NCBI GenBank assembly: GCA_963764685.1
Contig: CAVXTT010000020.1
Coordinates: 248,001-312,000, forward strand
Source of the DNA: CAVXTT01 sp963764685
Lineage (GTDB): Bacteria; Bacteroidota; Ignavibacteria; Ignavibacteriales; Ignavibacteriaceae
Reading direction: 5' to 3'
DNA length: 64,000 bases
Shown here: positions 56,996 to 64,000 of the stretch, piece after piece
Numbering within the stretch: the first letter of the stretch is position 1
Layout: the number at the start of each line of letters is the position of its first letter
Notes under the pieces: model-generated
What the model was told of the DNA's origin: nothing
Seen by the model: only the letters and a program-made list of their open reading frames with translations
Database searches by the model: none
Program-made: the position numbers and the translations under genes

Positions 56996-57051
56996 TGTCC
57001 AGGATAACTTATAACTAAACAAAAAGGTTCGATAATTGTTAGGATTGGACA
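56996..57051 (-). repeat. short element with TGTCCA/TGGACA ends, copy C
   Basis: This 56-bp segment, read on the minus strand, starts TGTCCAAT, contains ATTATCGA and TTTAGTTA and ends CTGGACA. It aligns over its full length with 40615-40668. Its end lies 88 bp before the asd start codon, in the same orientation relative to the gene as the other copy. Confidence 0.75.
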
Positions 57052-57222
57052 GGTTTCTTCTTTTCATAATCTCAATCCAGCCATGATAAATTTATCAGCC
57101 TGCCTTGAATCGAAAAATCCTCGCGAGGTCTTAAATGGATTATTTAACAATTAATACAACACATGGGGCTCCAATGAACTCAAAGGAACGGATGGAGAGA
57201 ATAATTAGGTTTAGGGAGGGTA

Positions 57223-57489
57223 AATCTTCACAGTCATCAATACAATATAAATACCACGAAGGATTTGACCAGGCACCTGACAAAAAAAGGCCCCTAACCC
57301 CTACAAAACCCCTATTATGTCCTACTAAACCCTTACAATAACATTACCTTCGAAGAAGGGTTGTATGGAGGTTAAAGGGGTTAGGTACCGGGAGAGATAG
57401 GACTGGAAATAAGTGTTTGGTCAGATCTTCCCGGGTTGTGCATTAAATCCAATAGGAGATGTCTAATCCCCTATTCTTATAAACATATG
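57223..57489 (-). repeat. dispersed intergenic element, copy C (larger part)
   Basis: About 267 bp align with 40292-40560 when read on the minus strand. C-tracts on the plus strand at 57298, 57309, 57320 and 57331 keep an 11-bp period. CCTAACCCCT and AGGGGTTAGG (about 57294-57303 and 57376-57385) and AAACCCTT/AAGGGTT form nested stems. The G-rich strand is the asd coding strand. Confidence 0.85.
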
Positions 57490-57685
57490 CATAATCCCGA
57501 TATTAAAAAAGCAAACATTGTATATAATTTTGTTACTTTCTTTTTTATTTCTTATTTCATCATTTGGGGAGGATGAATTGAAATGCAGGTTTTACTCTTT
57601 CGCCTGGGTATTTCAGGAATCGGGACTTGCAGTACTTCCCGGAGGACGGTTAAAGCTTTATATTTGCATAACACAATAATTCTAT

Positions 57686-58444
57686 ATGAATATTTCCCTT
57701 GTACAATATTCTCCGGTATGGGAGAATAAAAAAAGCAACAAAGATAAATTATTAAATCTGGTAAATGATTCAGGTAAAACAGATCTTCTTCTTTTCCCTG
57801 AAATGACACTTACCGGCTTTACTATGAAATCGGATTTATATTTTGAAGATCTGCTGGGAGAATCACTTCAGTTCTTTTCCTCCATTGCTTTAAGCAAAAA
57901 TAGTTTTACGGCTGCAGGAATTATTGAAAAAGATGCCGGGCAATATTTTAACACATTATTAGTCATCGACAGGGAAGGGAAATTAATTTCCTGCTACAGG
58001 AAAATTCATCCCTTCAGTTACTCATCAGAAAATAAACATTATACAGGTGGAACAGCTCCGGTAATTGCTGGTATGGATGGATGGGAGACAGGCTTGTCCA
58101 TTTGCTACGATCTCCGCTTCCCCGAACTGTACAGATCTTACGGAAAGAAAAGAGTATCTTTAATAATCAATATTGCAAACTGGCCGGATACACGAATCCA
58201 CCATTGGAATGCACTGTTAAAGGCTCGTGCTATTGAGAATCAGTGCTATATAGCTGCTGTGAACAGGGTTGGGGAGGCACAAAAACTTAGTTATCCCGGT
58301 TCAAGTGCTGTCTATGATCCTATGGGGAATGAAATAATTAATTGCGGTAACAAGGAAGGTGTATACACTACTGAGATCTTTAAGGAACAAGTTGAATCAA
58401 CAAGATTAAAATTTCCTTTTCTCGATGATATTAAATTGGTATAA
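57686..58444 (+). CDS. carbon-nitrogen hydrolase (nitrilase superfamily, omega-amidase-like)
   Basis: This 252-residue protein has the Glu-Lys-Cys triad: Glu in LLFPEMTLTGF, Lys in CYRKIHPF and Cys in SICYDLRFPELYR. NIANWPDTRIHHWNALLKARAIENQCYI is characteristic of the YafV/Nit2-like branch, which hydrolyses alpha-ketoglutaramate or similar amides. It is cytoplasmic. It begins after the divergent repeat-bearing region and is followed after 10 bp by the thioesterase gene, with which it is probably cotranscribed. Confidence 0.92.
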   Translation: MNISLVQYSPVWENKKSNKDKLLNLVNDSGKTDLLLFPEMTLTGFTMKSDLYFEDLLGESLQFFSSIALSKNSFTAAGIIEKDAGQYFNTLLVIDREGKLISCYRKIHPFSYSSENKHYTGGTAPVIAGMDGWETGLSICYDLRFPELYRSYGKKRVSLIINIANWPDTRIHHWNALLKARAIENQCYIAAVNRVGEAQKLSYPGSSAVYDPMGNEIINCGNKEGVYTTEIFKEQVESTRLKFPFLDDIKLV

Positions 58445-58454
58445 CTAAAATTAT

Positions 58455-58874
58455 ATGAAGTATATATACAGACAAAGAATTAATTTTTACGACTGTGATC
58501 CTGCAGGTATAATGTTTTACGGCAATGTTTACCGTTTGTGTCATTCAGCTTATGAGAGTATGATAGGTGAGATTATGTCTTCGGATGATTACTGGAACAG
58601 CAAAAGCTTTGTTGTCCCTATAATTAAAACTGAGGCTTCATATCATAAACCTTTACTGCCGGGAGAAACCGCTGTTGTAGAATTGGAAATTACTCAGCTG
58701 AAAGCCTCCTCTTTTGAGCTCAGCTATAATTGCCTTAACAGTAAGAATGAGATTTGCGTGAAGGTAAAAACCGTTCACGTATTTGTTGATAAACGGACAT
58801 GGGAGAAAATTAAAATTCCTGATGCTGTCAGCAGGGCCTTAAAGAAATTTACGGCTGATCAAACATCATCCTGA
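58455..58874 (+). CDS. hot-dog fold acyl-CoA thioesterase, probably DHNA-CoA thioesterase
   Basis: This 139-residue protein matches the 4-hydroxybenzoyl-CoA thioesterase family: YRQRINFYDCDPAGIMFYGNVYR, with Asp in the catalytic DxDPAGI box. The same family supplies 1,4-dihydroxy-2-naphthoyl-CoA hydrolase (MenI), the step between MenB and MenA. The five menaquinone genes lie immediately beyond, which favours that role, but the sequence alone does not decide it. Its last 26 bases overlap the convergent end of menE. Confidence 0.85.
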   Translation: MKYIYRQRINFYDCDPAGIMFYGNVYRLCHSAYESMIGEIMSSDDYWNSKSFVVPIIKTEASYHKPLLPGETAVVELEITQLKASSFELSYNCLNSKNEICVKVKTVHVFVDKRTWEKIKIPDAVSRALKKFTADQTSS

Positions 58875-60258
58875 CTTTTTCCCTTCTGATCTTTCCTAAA
58901 ATAGTTCTCGGGATTTCCGGAACCCTGAAATACTGCTTTGGAACTTTATAACGGGCGAGATCATTCTTCAGGAAATCGGTCAGGACCTTATCAGAAAAAT
59001 CTTCATCAGCTGCAATTGCGGCATTTACAACCTCTCCCCATTCGTCATTCTTTCTTCCGAATACACATACATCCTTAATACCCGGAAATCTCATTATTGC
59101 CCGTTCAACTTCTGCGGGATCTATATTCTCACCCCCAGAAACAATCATATCTGTCCGTCTTGATAAGACATAGATATATTCATTCTGGTCGAGGATACCA
59201 TAATCGCCTGTATAGAATTTCCCGTTTTTCAGCTTGCGTTCTGTTTCTTCGGGATCATTTAAATACCCTTCAAATAAAGAAGGGGAAGAGATTATTATTT
59301 CACCCGAGGGGTCTCCTTCAATAACTCCGCTGTCTATAATCTCGATCTTGCTGGGAGATACAGCTTTCCCCGAGGAGCCAGGATTCTTTTTTAGTTCCCC
59401 GGCAGCTATGTAAGCGACAAATGATGTGGTCTCTGTGGATCCATAAACAGCTGAGAGTGGCCATCCTTTATTGAGCGCTTTTTCTACAAGTGACTGTTCG
59501 ATTGCACCACCTCCTAAAAGTAAATTTCTTAGCTCGGGATTAGGATTTATTTTGTGCTCTAAAATTCTCTGAAGCTGTGTCGGTACGAGAGAGGCAATTG
59601 TGGGTCTGCAGCTTTTAAAACACTTTGTAATTTCTTCAAGCTTTAAATTCTCAGGTATTATAACTGAAGCGCCAAAGGAAAAGGCCCTTAGGAATATCAT
59701 CAGCCCGCCGATATGATAAAAGGGAAGTGAAGCGAGCCAGCGGTCATTTTCATTCTGTTTCAATACACTGTTGGAAGATTTAATGCTGCTGATAAAAGAA
59801 TTTGAATTTAGTATAACACCCTTTGGAGATCTTGAGGTACCCGAAGTGAATATCACAAGTTTATTGATTGAGATTGTTCCGGGGTCTGCATCCTTTACAG
59901 TCAGATCAGCTGAGTCAAGATTAATTATATTATAACCCTTACTCAACTTATCAAGGTACTTATTATTTGTGATTACATTTCTTATTTTGTTTTCGGTTAA
60001 CTGCTCATCAATTTCTTTAGCTGTTAACCTTGTATTCAGCAAAACCGGTATAGCATTAAGTTTCCACAATGAAAAGACAGAAGCTATAAAAGCCGGACTG
60101 TTATTAAGAAGTATACCTGTATACTCTTCTTTAAGATTGCTTTCAGCCAGCAGATTAGTTAGTGCAGATATTTGATTTCCTAATGCAGCATAACTCATCT
60201 CGTGATTTGGAGAAATGATTGCTGCTGATGAAGTCTGAAAATTTATTTTTCCGTTCAT
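58849..60258 (-). CDS. menE: o-succinylbenzoate-CoA ligase
   Basis: This 469-residue ANL-superfamily ligase activates o-succinylbenzoate with ATP and CoA. The AMP-binding loop is LVIFTSGTSRSPKGVIL, then AVYGSTETTSFVAYI, TGDYGILDQNEYIYVLSRRTD and VSGGENIDPAEVERAI, and the C-terminal catalytic Lys is in RTILGKIRREKV. The length is typical for MenE, shorter than fatty acyl-CoA ligases. It follows menC with a 4-base overlap and ends inside the convergent thioesterase gene. Confidence 0.93.
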   Translation of the reverse strand: MNGKINFQTSSAAIISPNHEMSYAALGNQISALTNLLAESNLKEEYTGILLNNSPAFIASVFSLWKLNAIPVLLNTRLTAKEIDEQLTENKIRNVITNNKYLDKLSKGYNIINLDSADLTVKDADPGTISINKLVIFTSGTSRSPKGVILNSNSFISSIKSSNSVLKQNENDRWLASLPFYHIGGLMIFLRAFSFGASVIIPENLKLEEITKCFKSCRPTIASLVPTQLQRILEHKINPNPELRNLLLGGGAIEQSLVEKALNKGWPLSAVYGSTETTSFVAYIAAGELKKNPGSSGKAVSPSKIEIIDSGVIEGDPSGEIIISSPSLFEGYLNDPEETERKLKNGKFYTGDYGILDQNEYIYVLSRRTDMIVSGGENIDPAEVERAIMRFPGIKDVCVFGRKNDEWGEVVNAAIAADEDFSDKVLTDFLKNDLARYKVPKQYFRVPEIPRTILGKIRREKVRMMFDQP

Positions 60259-61292
60259 TTATTTCCTTTTATTAAAATCTTACCATTCTTAACAGGATAA
60301 GGATCCCGGCTGATATCTTCATTAAAGAAAATTCCTGTTCCTAAACCGTGCGCGTAATTGTGTCCGACGGTCGATGCAGCAAAAACAGCAAAGGCCCTGC
60401 CGATTGCTGTATCAAGCGAAGTGGTTATGACCGGTATAATGTTTTTATCAGCAGCATAATCAATAATGCGGAGAACAGTTAAAAGCCCCCCCATCATCAT
60501 TGGTTTAAGGATAATAAATCTGCTGATCTTACTATCTATAAACTTAACCGCATCACCTAAACAGCGAACCGTCTCATCCGGAGCAATCGGAATGCTGGTA
60601 TGTTCAGAAAGTTCTTTCATCTGGTCGATACCGCTTACAGGTTCTTCAGCATACTCAATCTTAAAATGCTCCAGTCTCTTAAGATTATTTATTGCTTCTT
60701 TAAGATCCCATTTACCGTTAATATCTATCCTGATCTTAATTTTATCTTTAAACTCTGTATCAAGAAGCCTTACCCGGTCGAGGTCCTCGCTGAACTTATC
60801 CCTTCCACCCTTCAATTTTATTGTTGTGTATCCCTTTTCTACAAGTTCAGCCGCTTTTATTAATGTATCCCCGGGAGAAAGATATCCGATTGCTGCGTTA
60901 ACAGGTACCTCATTTTTTGATTCACGATTAAGAAGTTCATTTATAGAAATATTCTTCTGCAGACATATCAGCTTCAGTAATGCCTGTTCGATACCGTGTT
61001 TAAGGGCAGGAAGTTTTTCAAATTGCTCAAGGTTTTGTTCAAGTGTCTTTGCTGGATCAGCAAGATCCAGCTTAATATTTAATTTTAACGTACTAAGTTT
61101 TGCTTCAGTTGCTTCATAAGACTCAGAACCGAATTCCGGCAGGGGGGCAGCTTCACCGAAAGCTTTTCTTCCTTTTTCATCGGAAAGTATAATTATAAAT
61201 CCTTTTCTGAAAGTGTAAACACCCCTGGCAGTAATGAACGGCCGGGAGAATTCTAAATTGTAAGGACTATATTGGAATTTTATACTCGTCAT
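60255..61292 (-). CDS. menC: o-succinylbenzoate synthase
   Basis: This 345-residue enolase-superfamily enzyme dehydrates SHCHC. The second Lys of the KxK pair is visible in GYTTIKLKGGRD, and metal ligands appear in RIRIDINGKWDL (Asp), IEYAEEPV (Glu) and IPIAPDETVR (Asp/Glu). The Lys on the other side is in RFIILKPMMMGGL. The length and position between menA and menE confirm the role over other enolase members. It overlaps both neighbours by 4 bases. Confidence 0.94.
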   Translation of the reverse strand: MTSIKFQYSPYNLEFSRPFITARGVYTFRKGFIIILSDEKGRKAFGEAAPLPEFGSESYEATEAKLSTLKLNIKLDLADPAKTLEQNLEQFEKLPALKHGIEQALLKLICLQKNISINELLNRESKNEVPVNAAIGYLSPGDTLIKAAELVEKGYTTIKLKGGRDKFSEDLDRVRLLDTEFKDKIKIRIDINGKWDLKEAINNLKRLEHFKIEYAEEPVSGIDQMKELSEHTSIPIAPDETVRCLGDAVKFIDSKISRFIILKPMMMGGLLTVLRIIDYAADKNIIPVITTSLDTAIGRAFAVFAASTVGHNYAHGLGTGIFFNEDISRDPYPVKNGKILIKGNK

Positions 61293-62171
61293 AAAATTAT
61301 TCCGATCGAGAGCAGGATACCGTATAATGCGGAGAATTTTGCTGTCAGCTCAAGGGTCTTATTAAGTTCCTGCCCCTCAAGCCTGAATAACATTTGTACA
61401 AGATAAATTGCTAACGGTATGCTAATATACGGAAGAAAGATTGCAGCTGAGAAAGTATATTTTATAAATAAAAACAGGGGGATTAAAAATGAAAGCACAA
61501 TGAGCACAACATATTGGCTGCGTGTAAATTTCTTTCCCATTATTACCGTTAATGTCCGCTTGCCCGCATTTCTGTCTTCTTCAATATCCCTGTAGTTATT
61601 TACTAAGCAGGATATTTGTTATAAGTGCACCTACAGGTATTGATACGAGGAATGAAACAGGGGTAAACTCCCGTGAGTGGAGATAATAAGTACCCATCGT
61701 TCCGATGATTCCGAAGAAAATAAACACAAAGATATCACCAAGTCCATTGTATGCCAGAGGATAAGGACCTGCAGTATATGCAATGCCTGCAATTATTGAA
61801 AATATTCCGATAATTAAAACTATCCAGCCGGATGCATAAACAAGGTATAAACCCAGAAAGAAAGTAACTGAAAAGGTGAGAATTATTGCTGCCTTCATTT
61901 CATTCACTGTAATTAATCCAGCGGCCAGAACACGTAATGGACCCTTACGGTGAGCATTATCTGCACCTTTGAGAAAATCATAAAGATCATTAGTAAAATT
62001 TGTCCCCACCTGGATAAGTACTGAACAGAGCAGCGCAATTAATGAGTAATGGAAAACAAAAATATTTTCTTCAACGGCTAGAGCAGAGCCGACAATCACG
62101 GGAACGAATGCAGCTAATAATGTTTTGGGACGGCTTGCCAGTATCCAGGCATTTAACTTAGAACTATTCAC
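61289..62171 (-). pseudogene. menA: 1,4-dihydroxy-2-naphthoate polyprenyltransferase, broken by one frameshift
   Basis: The first frame (ATG 62171) gives 191 residues of a UbiA-fold membrane prenyltransferase: RPKTLLAAFVPVIVGSAL and the first Asp-rich box TNFTNDLYDFLKGAD. It stops near 61596. The second Asp-rich box, VNNYRDIEEDRNAGKRTLTV, and the last helices are in the next frame to 61289. Removing one T (plus-strand AA at 61605-61606) reads NILLVNNYRDIEEDR and restores about 293 residues, normal for MenA. Because the operon is otherwise intact and menaquinone is usually essential, a sequence error is more likely than real loss. It lies 4 bp after menB. Confidence 0.9.
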
Positions 62172-62175
62172 TTAG

Positions 62176-63009
62176 TTAAGGTAATTTAGGAAATTTATTA
62201 AAATCAGGTTTTCTTTTTTCAAGATATGCTTTTTTTCCTTCCTGTGCTTCTTCACTCATATAATATAACAAAGTTGCATTCCCTGCAAGTTCCTGAATTC
62301 CTGCCTGTCCATCAAGCTCTGCATTGAATGCAGATTTTAAGACACGTATTGCCATAGGACTATGCTGTAGGATCTGATGTGCCCATTCTACTCCTTCATT
62401 TTCCAGTTGGTCTACTGGAACGATTTTATTAATAAGACCCATATCAAGAGCTTCCTGTGCATTATACTGTCTGCAGAGATACCAGATCTCTCTTGCTTTT
62501 TTCTGACCTACTATTCTTGCCAGATAACTTGCGCCAAAGCCTCCATCGAAACTACCTACTTTAGGCCCTGTCTGTCCGAAAATAGCATTATCTGCAGCAA
62601 TTGTAAGATCGCATACTACGTGAAGAACGTGTCCTCCGCCAATTGCATACCCCGCTACCAGTGCAATAACAGGTTTAGGAATGCTTCTTATAAGTTTTTG
62701 CAGATCAAGTACATTTAGTCTGGGAACACCATCCTTTCCTATATATCCTTTTGACCCTCTGATTCTTTGATCCCCTCCGGAGCAGAAAGCGTACTTGCCG
62801 TCTTTCGAAGGCCCGTAACCTGTTAATAAAACTACACCAATCTTTTGATCCTCACGGGCATCTGAAAATGCATCATACATTTCTATTACTGTCTCAGGAC
62901 GAAAGGCATTCCTCACCTCTGGACGGTTTATAGTAATTTTTGCAATACCATCCATCTTTTCATATATAATATCTTCATATTTCTTAGCTGTCTGCCACTT
63001 TAATTTCAT
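62176..63009 (-). CDS. menB: 1,4-dihydroxy-2-naphthoyl-CoA synthase
   Basis: This 277-residue crotonase-fold enzyme closes the second ring of naphthoate from o-succinylbenzoyl-CoA. It has ITINRPEVRNAFRPETV, YAFCSGGDQRIRGSKGYIG, VAGYAIGGGHVLHVVCDL (oxyanion hole) and IFGQTGPKVGSFDGGFG, all diagnostic of MenB, and ends RKPDFNKFPKLP. The full active-site loop is present. It lies 216 bp downstream of the menH stop, across two tandem repeats, and 4 bp before menA. Confidence 0.97.
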   Translation of the reverse strand: MKLKWQTAKKYEDIIYEKMDGIAKITINRPEVRNAFRPETVIEMYDAFSDAREDQKIGVVLLTGYGPSKDGKYAFCSGGDQRIRGSKGYIGKDGVPRLNVLDLQKLIRSIPKPVIALVAGYAIGGGHVLHVVCDLTIAADNAIFGQTGPKVGSFDGGFGASYLARIVGQKKAREIWYLCRQYNAQEALDMGLINKIVPVDQLENEGVEWAHQILQHSPMAIRVLKSAFNAELDGQAGIQELAGNATLLYYMSEEAQEGKKAYLEKRKPDFNKFPKLP

Positions 63010-63084
63010 TGTAAACCTTTGGATTTATCCATTTAAAATACCTAAAAGTGATCAGGATTCACAGAGAGACAAAAGGAATGGAAG

Positions 63085-63146
63085 AATGGATGAATGAATA
63101 TTGGATGATTGGATGAATGGATGAATGAATATTGGATGAATGGATG
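63085..63146. repeat. 31-bp tandem repeat of GGATGAAT-like words, two units
   Basis: Two 31-bp units (63085-63115 and 63116-63146) differ at one base and are themselves built of GGAT/GAAT words; further partial words extend to about 63157. A short related run is at about 2990-3005. It lies in the gap between menH and menB. Confidence 0.8.
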
Positions 63147-63190
63147 ATGGATGAATGTCTGAATAAAAATTGAGTTTCTCTATTCCTAAT

Positions 63191-63230
63191 CAACTAATCA
63201 ACTAATCAACTAATCAACCAATCAACTAAT
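63191..63230. repeat. 8-bp satellite, five units (copy 2)
   Basis: Five tandem units CAACTAAT/CAACCAAT fill 63191-63230, the same satellite as at 19802-19849 and with the same two unit types. The menH stop codon (TAG on the minus strand, 63226-63228) lies in the last unit. Confidence 0.85.
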
Positions 63231-64000
63231 ACTTAACTAACTTAAGAAATATACTTACCGCACGAATAAATTTTTCGGGCTCTTCGAGGTGTGTATTATG
63301 CCCCGCATTTTTAATTGTTACGTGGCGGGCATTATAAAAAAGGGACTCCATATTGGAGTTGAGGAGTGAGAATTTTGTATCCAATTCTCCGGTTAAAAGA
63401 AGTGATGGGATCTTAAACGTTTTCAATTTATCGTAAAGGGGTGGCATTATTCCGCTGCTGAATCCTTTTAATGAATTTGCCAGCCCGGTATTGTTATTTT
63501 TCAGGATCTTGGAACTTCTTATTTCCTGAAGACGGGTATTAGAAAATCTTTGCTGAGTTGCAAATATTTCCAGGTTCATCCAGTAGTCGACAAAATACTC
63601 GATGCTGTTCTTCTCAATCATAGATGCAAGCTCAAAATCCTTAATGACCCTTTCCGATCTTTCTTTATCATTTCTGATGCCTGCAGATGCTCCCTCAAGG
63701 ATCAGTCCTTTTAGCTGTTCCGGAAATCTTACAGCAAAACTAATGGCGGCCCGGCCTCCCATGGAATAACCCAGCAGAATAACAGGTTTAGTAGTAAATG
63801 ACCTTATTGTAAAAAATAACTGCGCACATAAGTCATCAGCAGAATAATGTACTATCTCTGATGGTGAGCTGCTGCTGCCGTGTCCTATCAGATCAGCAGC
63901 AATGACATTATAGTTTTTACCAAAGCCCTCTGCTATTCCTTTCCAATCATCCGAACTGCCCGTAAAACCGTGGAGGAGAAAGAGATAATCCTTTTTATCT
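63226..64000 (-). CDS. menH: MenH-like alpha/beta hydrolase (5' end beyond window)
   Basis: The open frame continues to the right edge, so the gene is longer than the first visible ATG at 63762 suggests. At least 257 residues are seen: the oxyanion region FLLHGFTGSSDDWKGIAEGF, DLIGHGSSSSP, the nucleophile elbow LLGYSMGGRAAISFAV (Ser), a lid helix region, Asp in LTGELDTKFSLL and His in NAGHNTHLEEPEKF. This matches SHCHC synthase, which removes pyruvate from SEPHCHC. The position ahead of menB supports the name. Other hydrolases of this fold cannot be fully excluded. Confidence 0.85.
   Translation of the reverse strand, partial: DKKDYLFLLHGFTGSSDDWKGIAEGFGKNYNVIAADLIGHGSSSSPSEIVHYSADDLCAQLFFTIRSFTTKPVILLGYSMGGRAAISFAVRFPEQLKGLILEGASAGIRNDKERSERVIKDFELASMIEKNSIEYFVDYWMNLEIFATQQRFSNTRLQEIRSSKILKNNNTGLANSLKGFSSGIMPPLYDKLKTFKIPSLLLTGELDTKFSLLNSNMESLFYNARHVTIKNAGHNTHLEEPEKFIRAVSIFLKLVKY

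Larger units (their letters stand above)
56909..57685. other. 777-bp divergent intergenic region with two repeat elements
   Basis: It lies between divergent asd and nitrilase genes. It holds the short element 56996-57051 and the large element 57223-57489. A palindrome-rich spot near 57115-57128 contains CCTCGCGAGG. TATATTTG at 57659-57666 resembles a -7 element for the nitrilase gene, but no -33 partner is correctly placed. A 68-codon open frame at 57135-57341 crosses the repeat and is not considered real. Confidence 0.7.

Noticed and set aside
57135..57341. 68-codon open frame crossing the large repeat near asd
   Set aside because: The homologous copy at 40292-40560 has stop codons and shifts in the matching frame, and the C-terminal part just translates the periodic C-tracts.
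61289..61540. Independent small membrane protein gene of 83 residues between menA and menC
   Set aside because: It is the C-terminal part of MenA in the shifted frame; the second Asp-rich box lies between it and the first part.

Overview
The window looks like a chromosomal segment of a low-GC member of the Ignavibacteria/Bacteroidota-Chlorobiota group. Three secreted proteins end in a type IX secretion (Por) sorting domain with the signature QNYPNPFNP. The promoter in front of mraZ fits the Bacteroidota -33/-7 pattern. There is a 31-residue Lys/Arg-rich protein of the AURKAIP1/COX24 ribosomal type, and menaquinone is made by the classical Men route. The phylum call is inference from these traits; no rRNA gene is present.

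Layout. 1-2913 (minus): an M16 peptidase pair (catalytic plus non-catalytic subunit) and signal peptidase I. 2914-3917: a gene-poor, hairpin-rich stretch. 3918-9733: two large secreted beta-helix proteins. 10010-19670: a DASS transporter, secreted thioredoxin-fold proteins and lipoproteins, CorA, another type IX cargo, oligoendopeptidase F and an S9 peptidase. 20479-21888: HU-like protein, zinc-ribbon/TPR membrane protein, tiny ribosomal protein and tRNA-Thr. 22054-23301: a GAF-PP2C phosphatase. 23550-39907: an almost gap-free dcw cluster from mraZ to ftsZ, without murB and ddl and with one unfamiliar small membrane protein between murG and murC. 39934-44766: small zinc proteins, a 5'-truncated DNA polymerase III alpha, YajQ, a dioxygenase-like lipoprotein, tRNA-Pro and a TPR protein. 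44851-51819 (minus): a five-gene electron-transfer operon encoding about 40 c-type heme sites and two b-type membrane modules. 52022-55431 (minus): a receiver protein and an NtrC-type regulator with a PAS histidine kinase. 55871-58444: asd and a nitrilase. 58455-64000: menaquinone genes menH-menB-menA-menC-menE with a convergent thioesterase that probably acts as DHNA-CoA thioesterase. Menaquinol made by the last cluster is a plausible electron donor to the cytochrome operon.

The least ordinary features are non-coding. About 268-bp intergenic elements at 40292-40560 and 57223-57489 are homologous to each other, and 3589-3673 is built the same way. All carry G-tracts spaced by exactly 11 bp inside an inverted repeat. 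In the first two loci they are followed by a second, shorter element bounded by TGTCCA/TGGACA, ending 74 or 88 bp before a start codon. An 8-bp satellite occurs at two other sites, each time running over the stop codon of a minus-strand gene. Five otherwise normal genes are each broken by what reads as one extra base, which points to sequence error or very recent decay.
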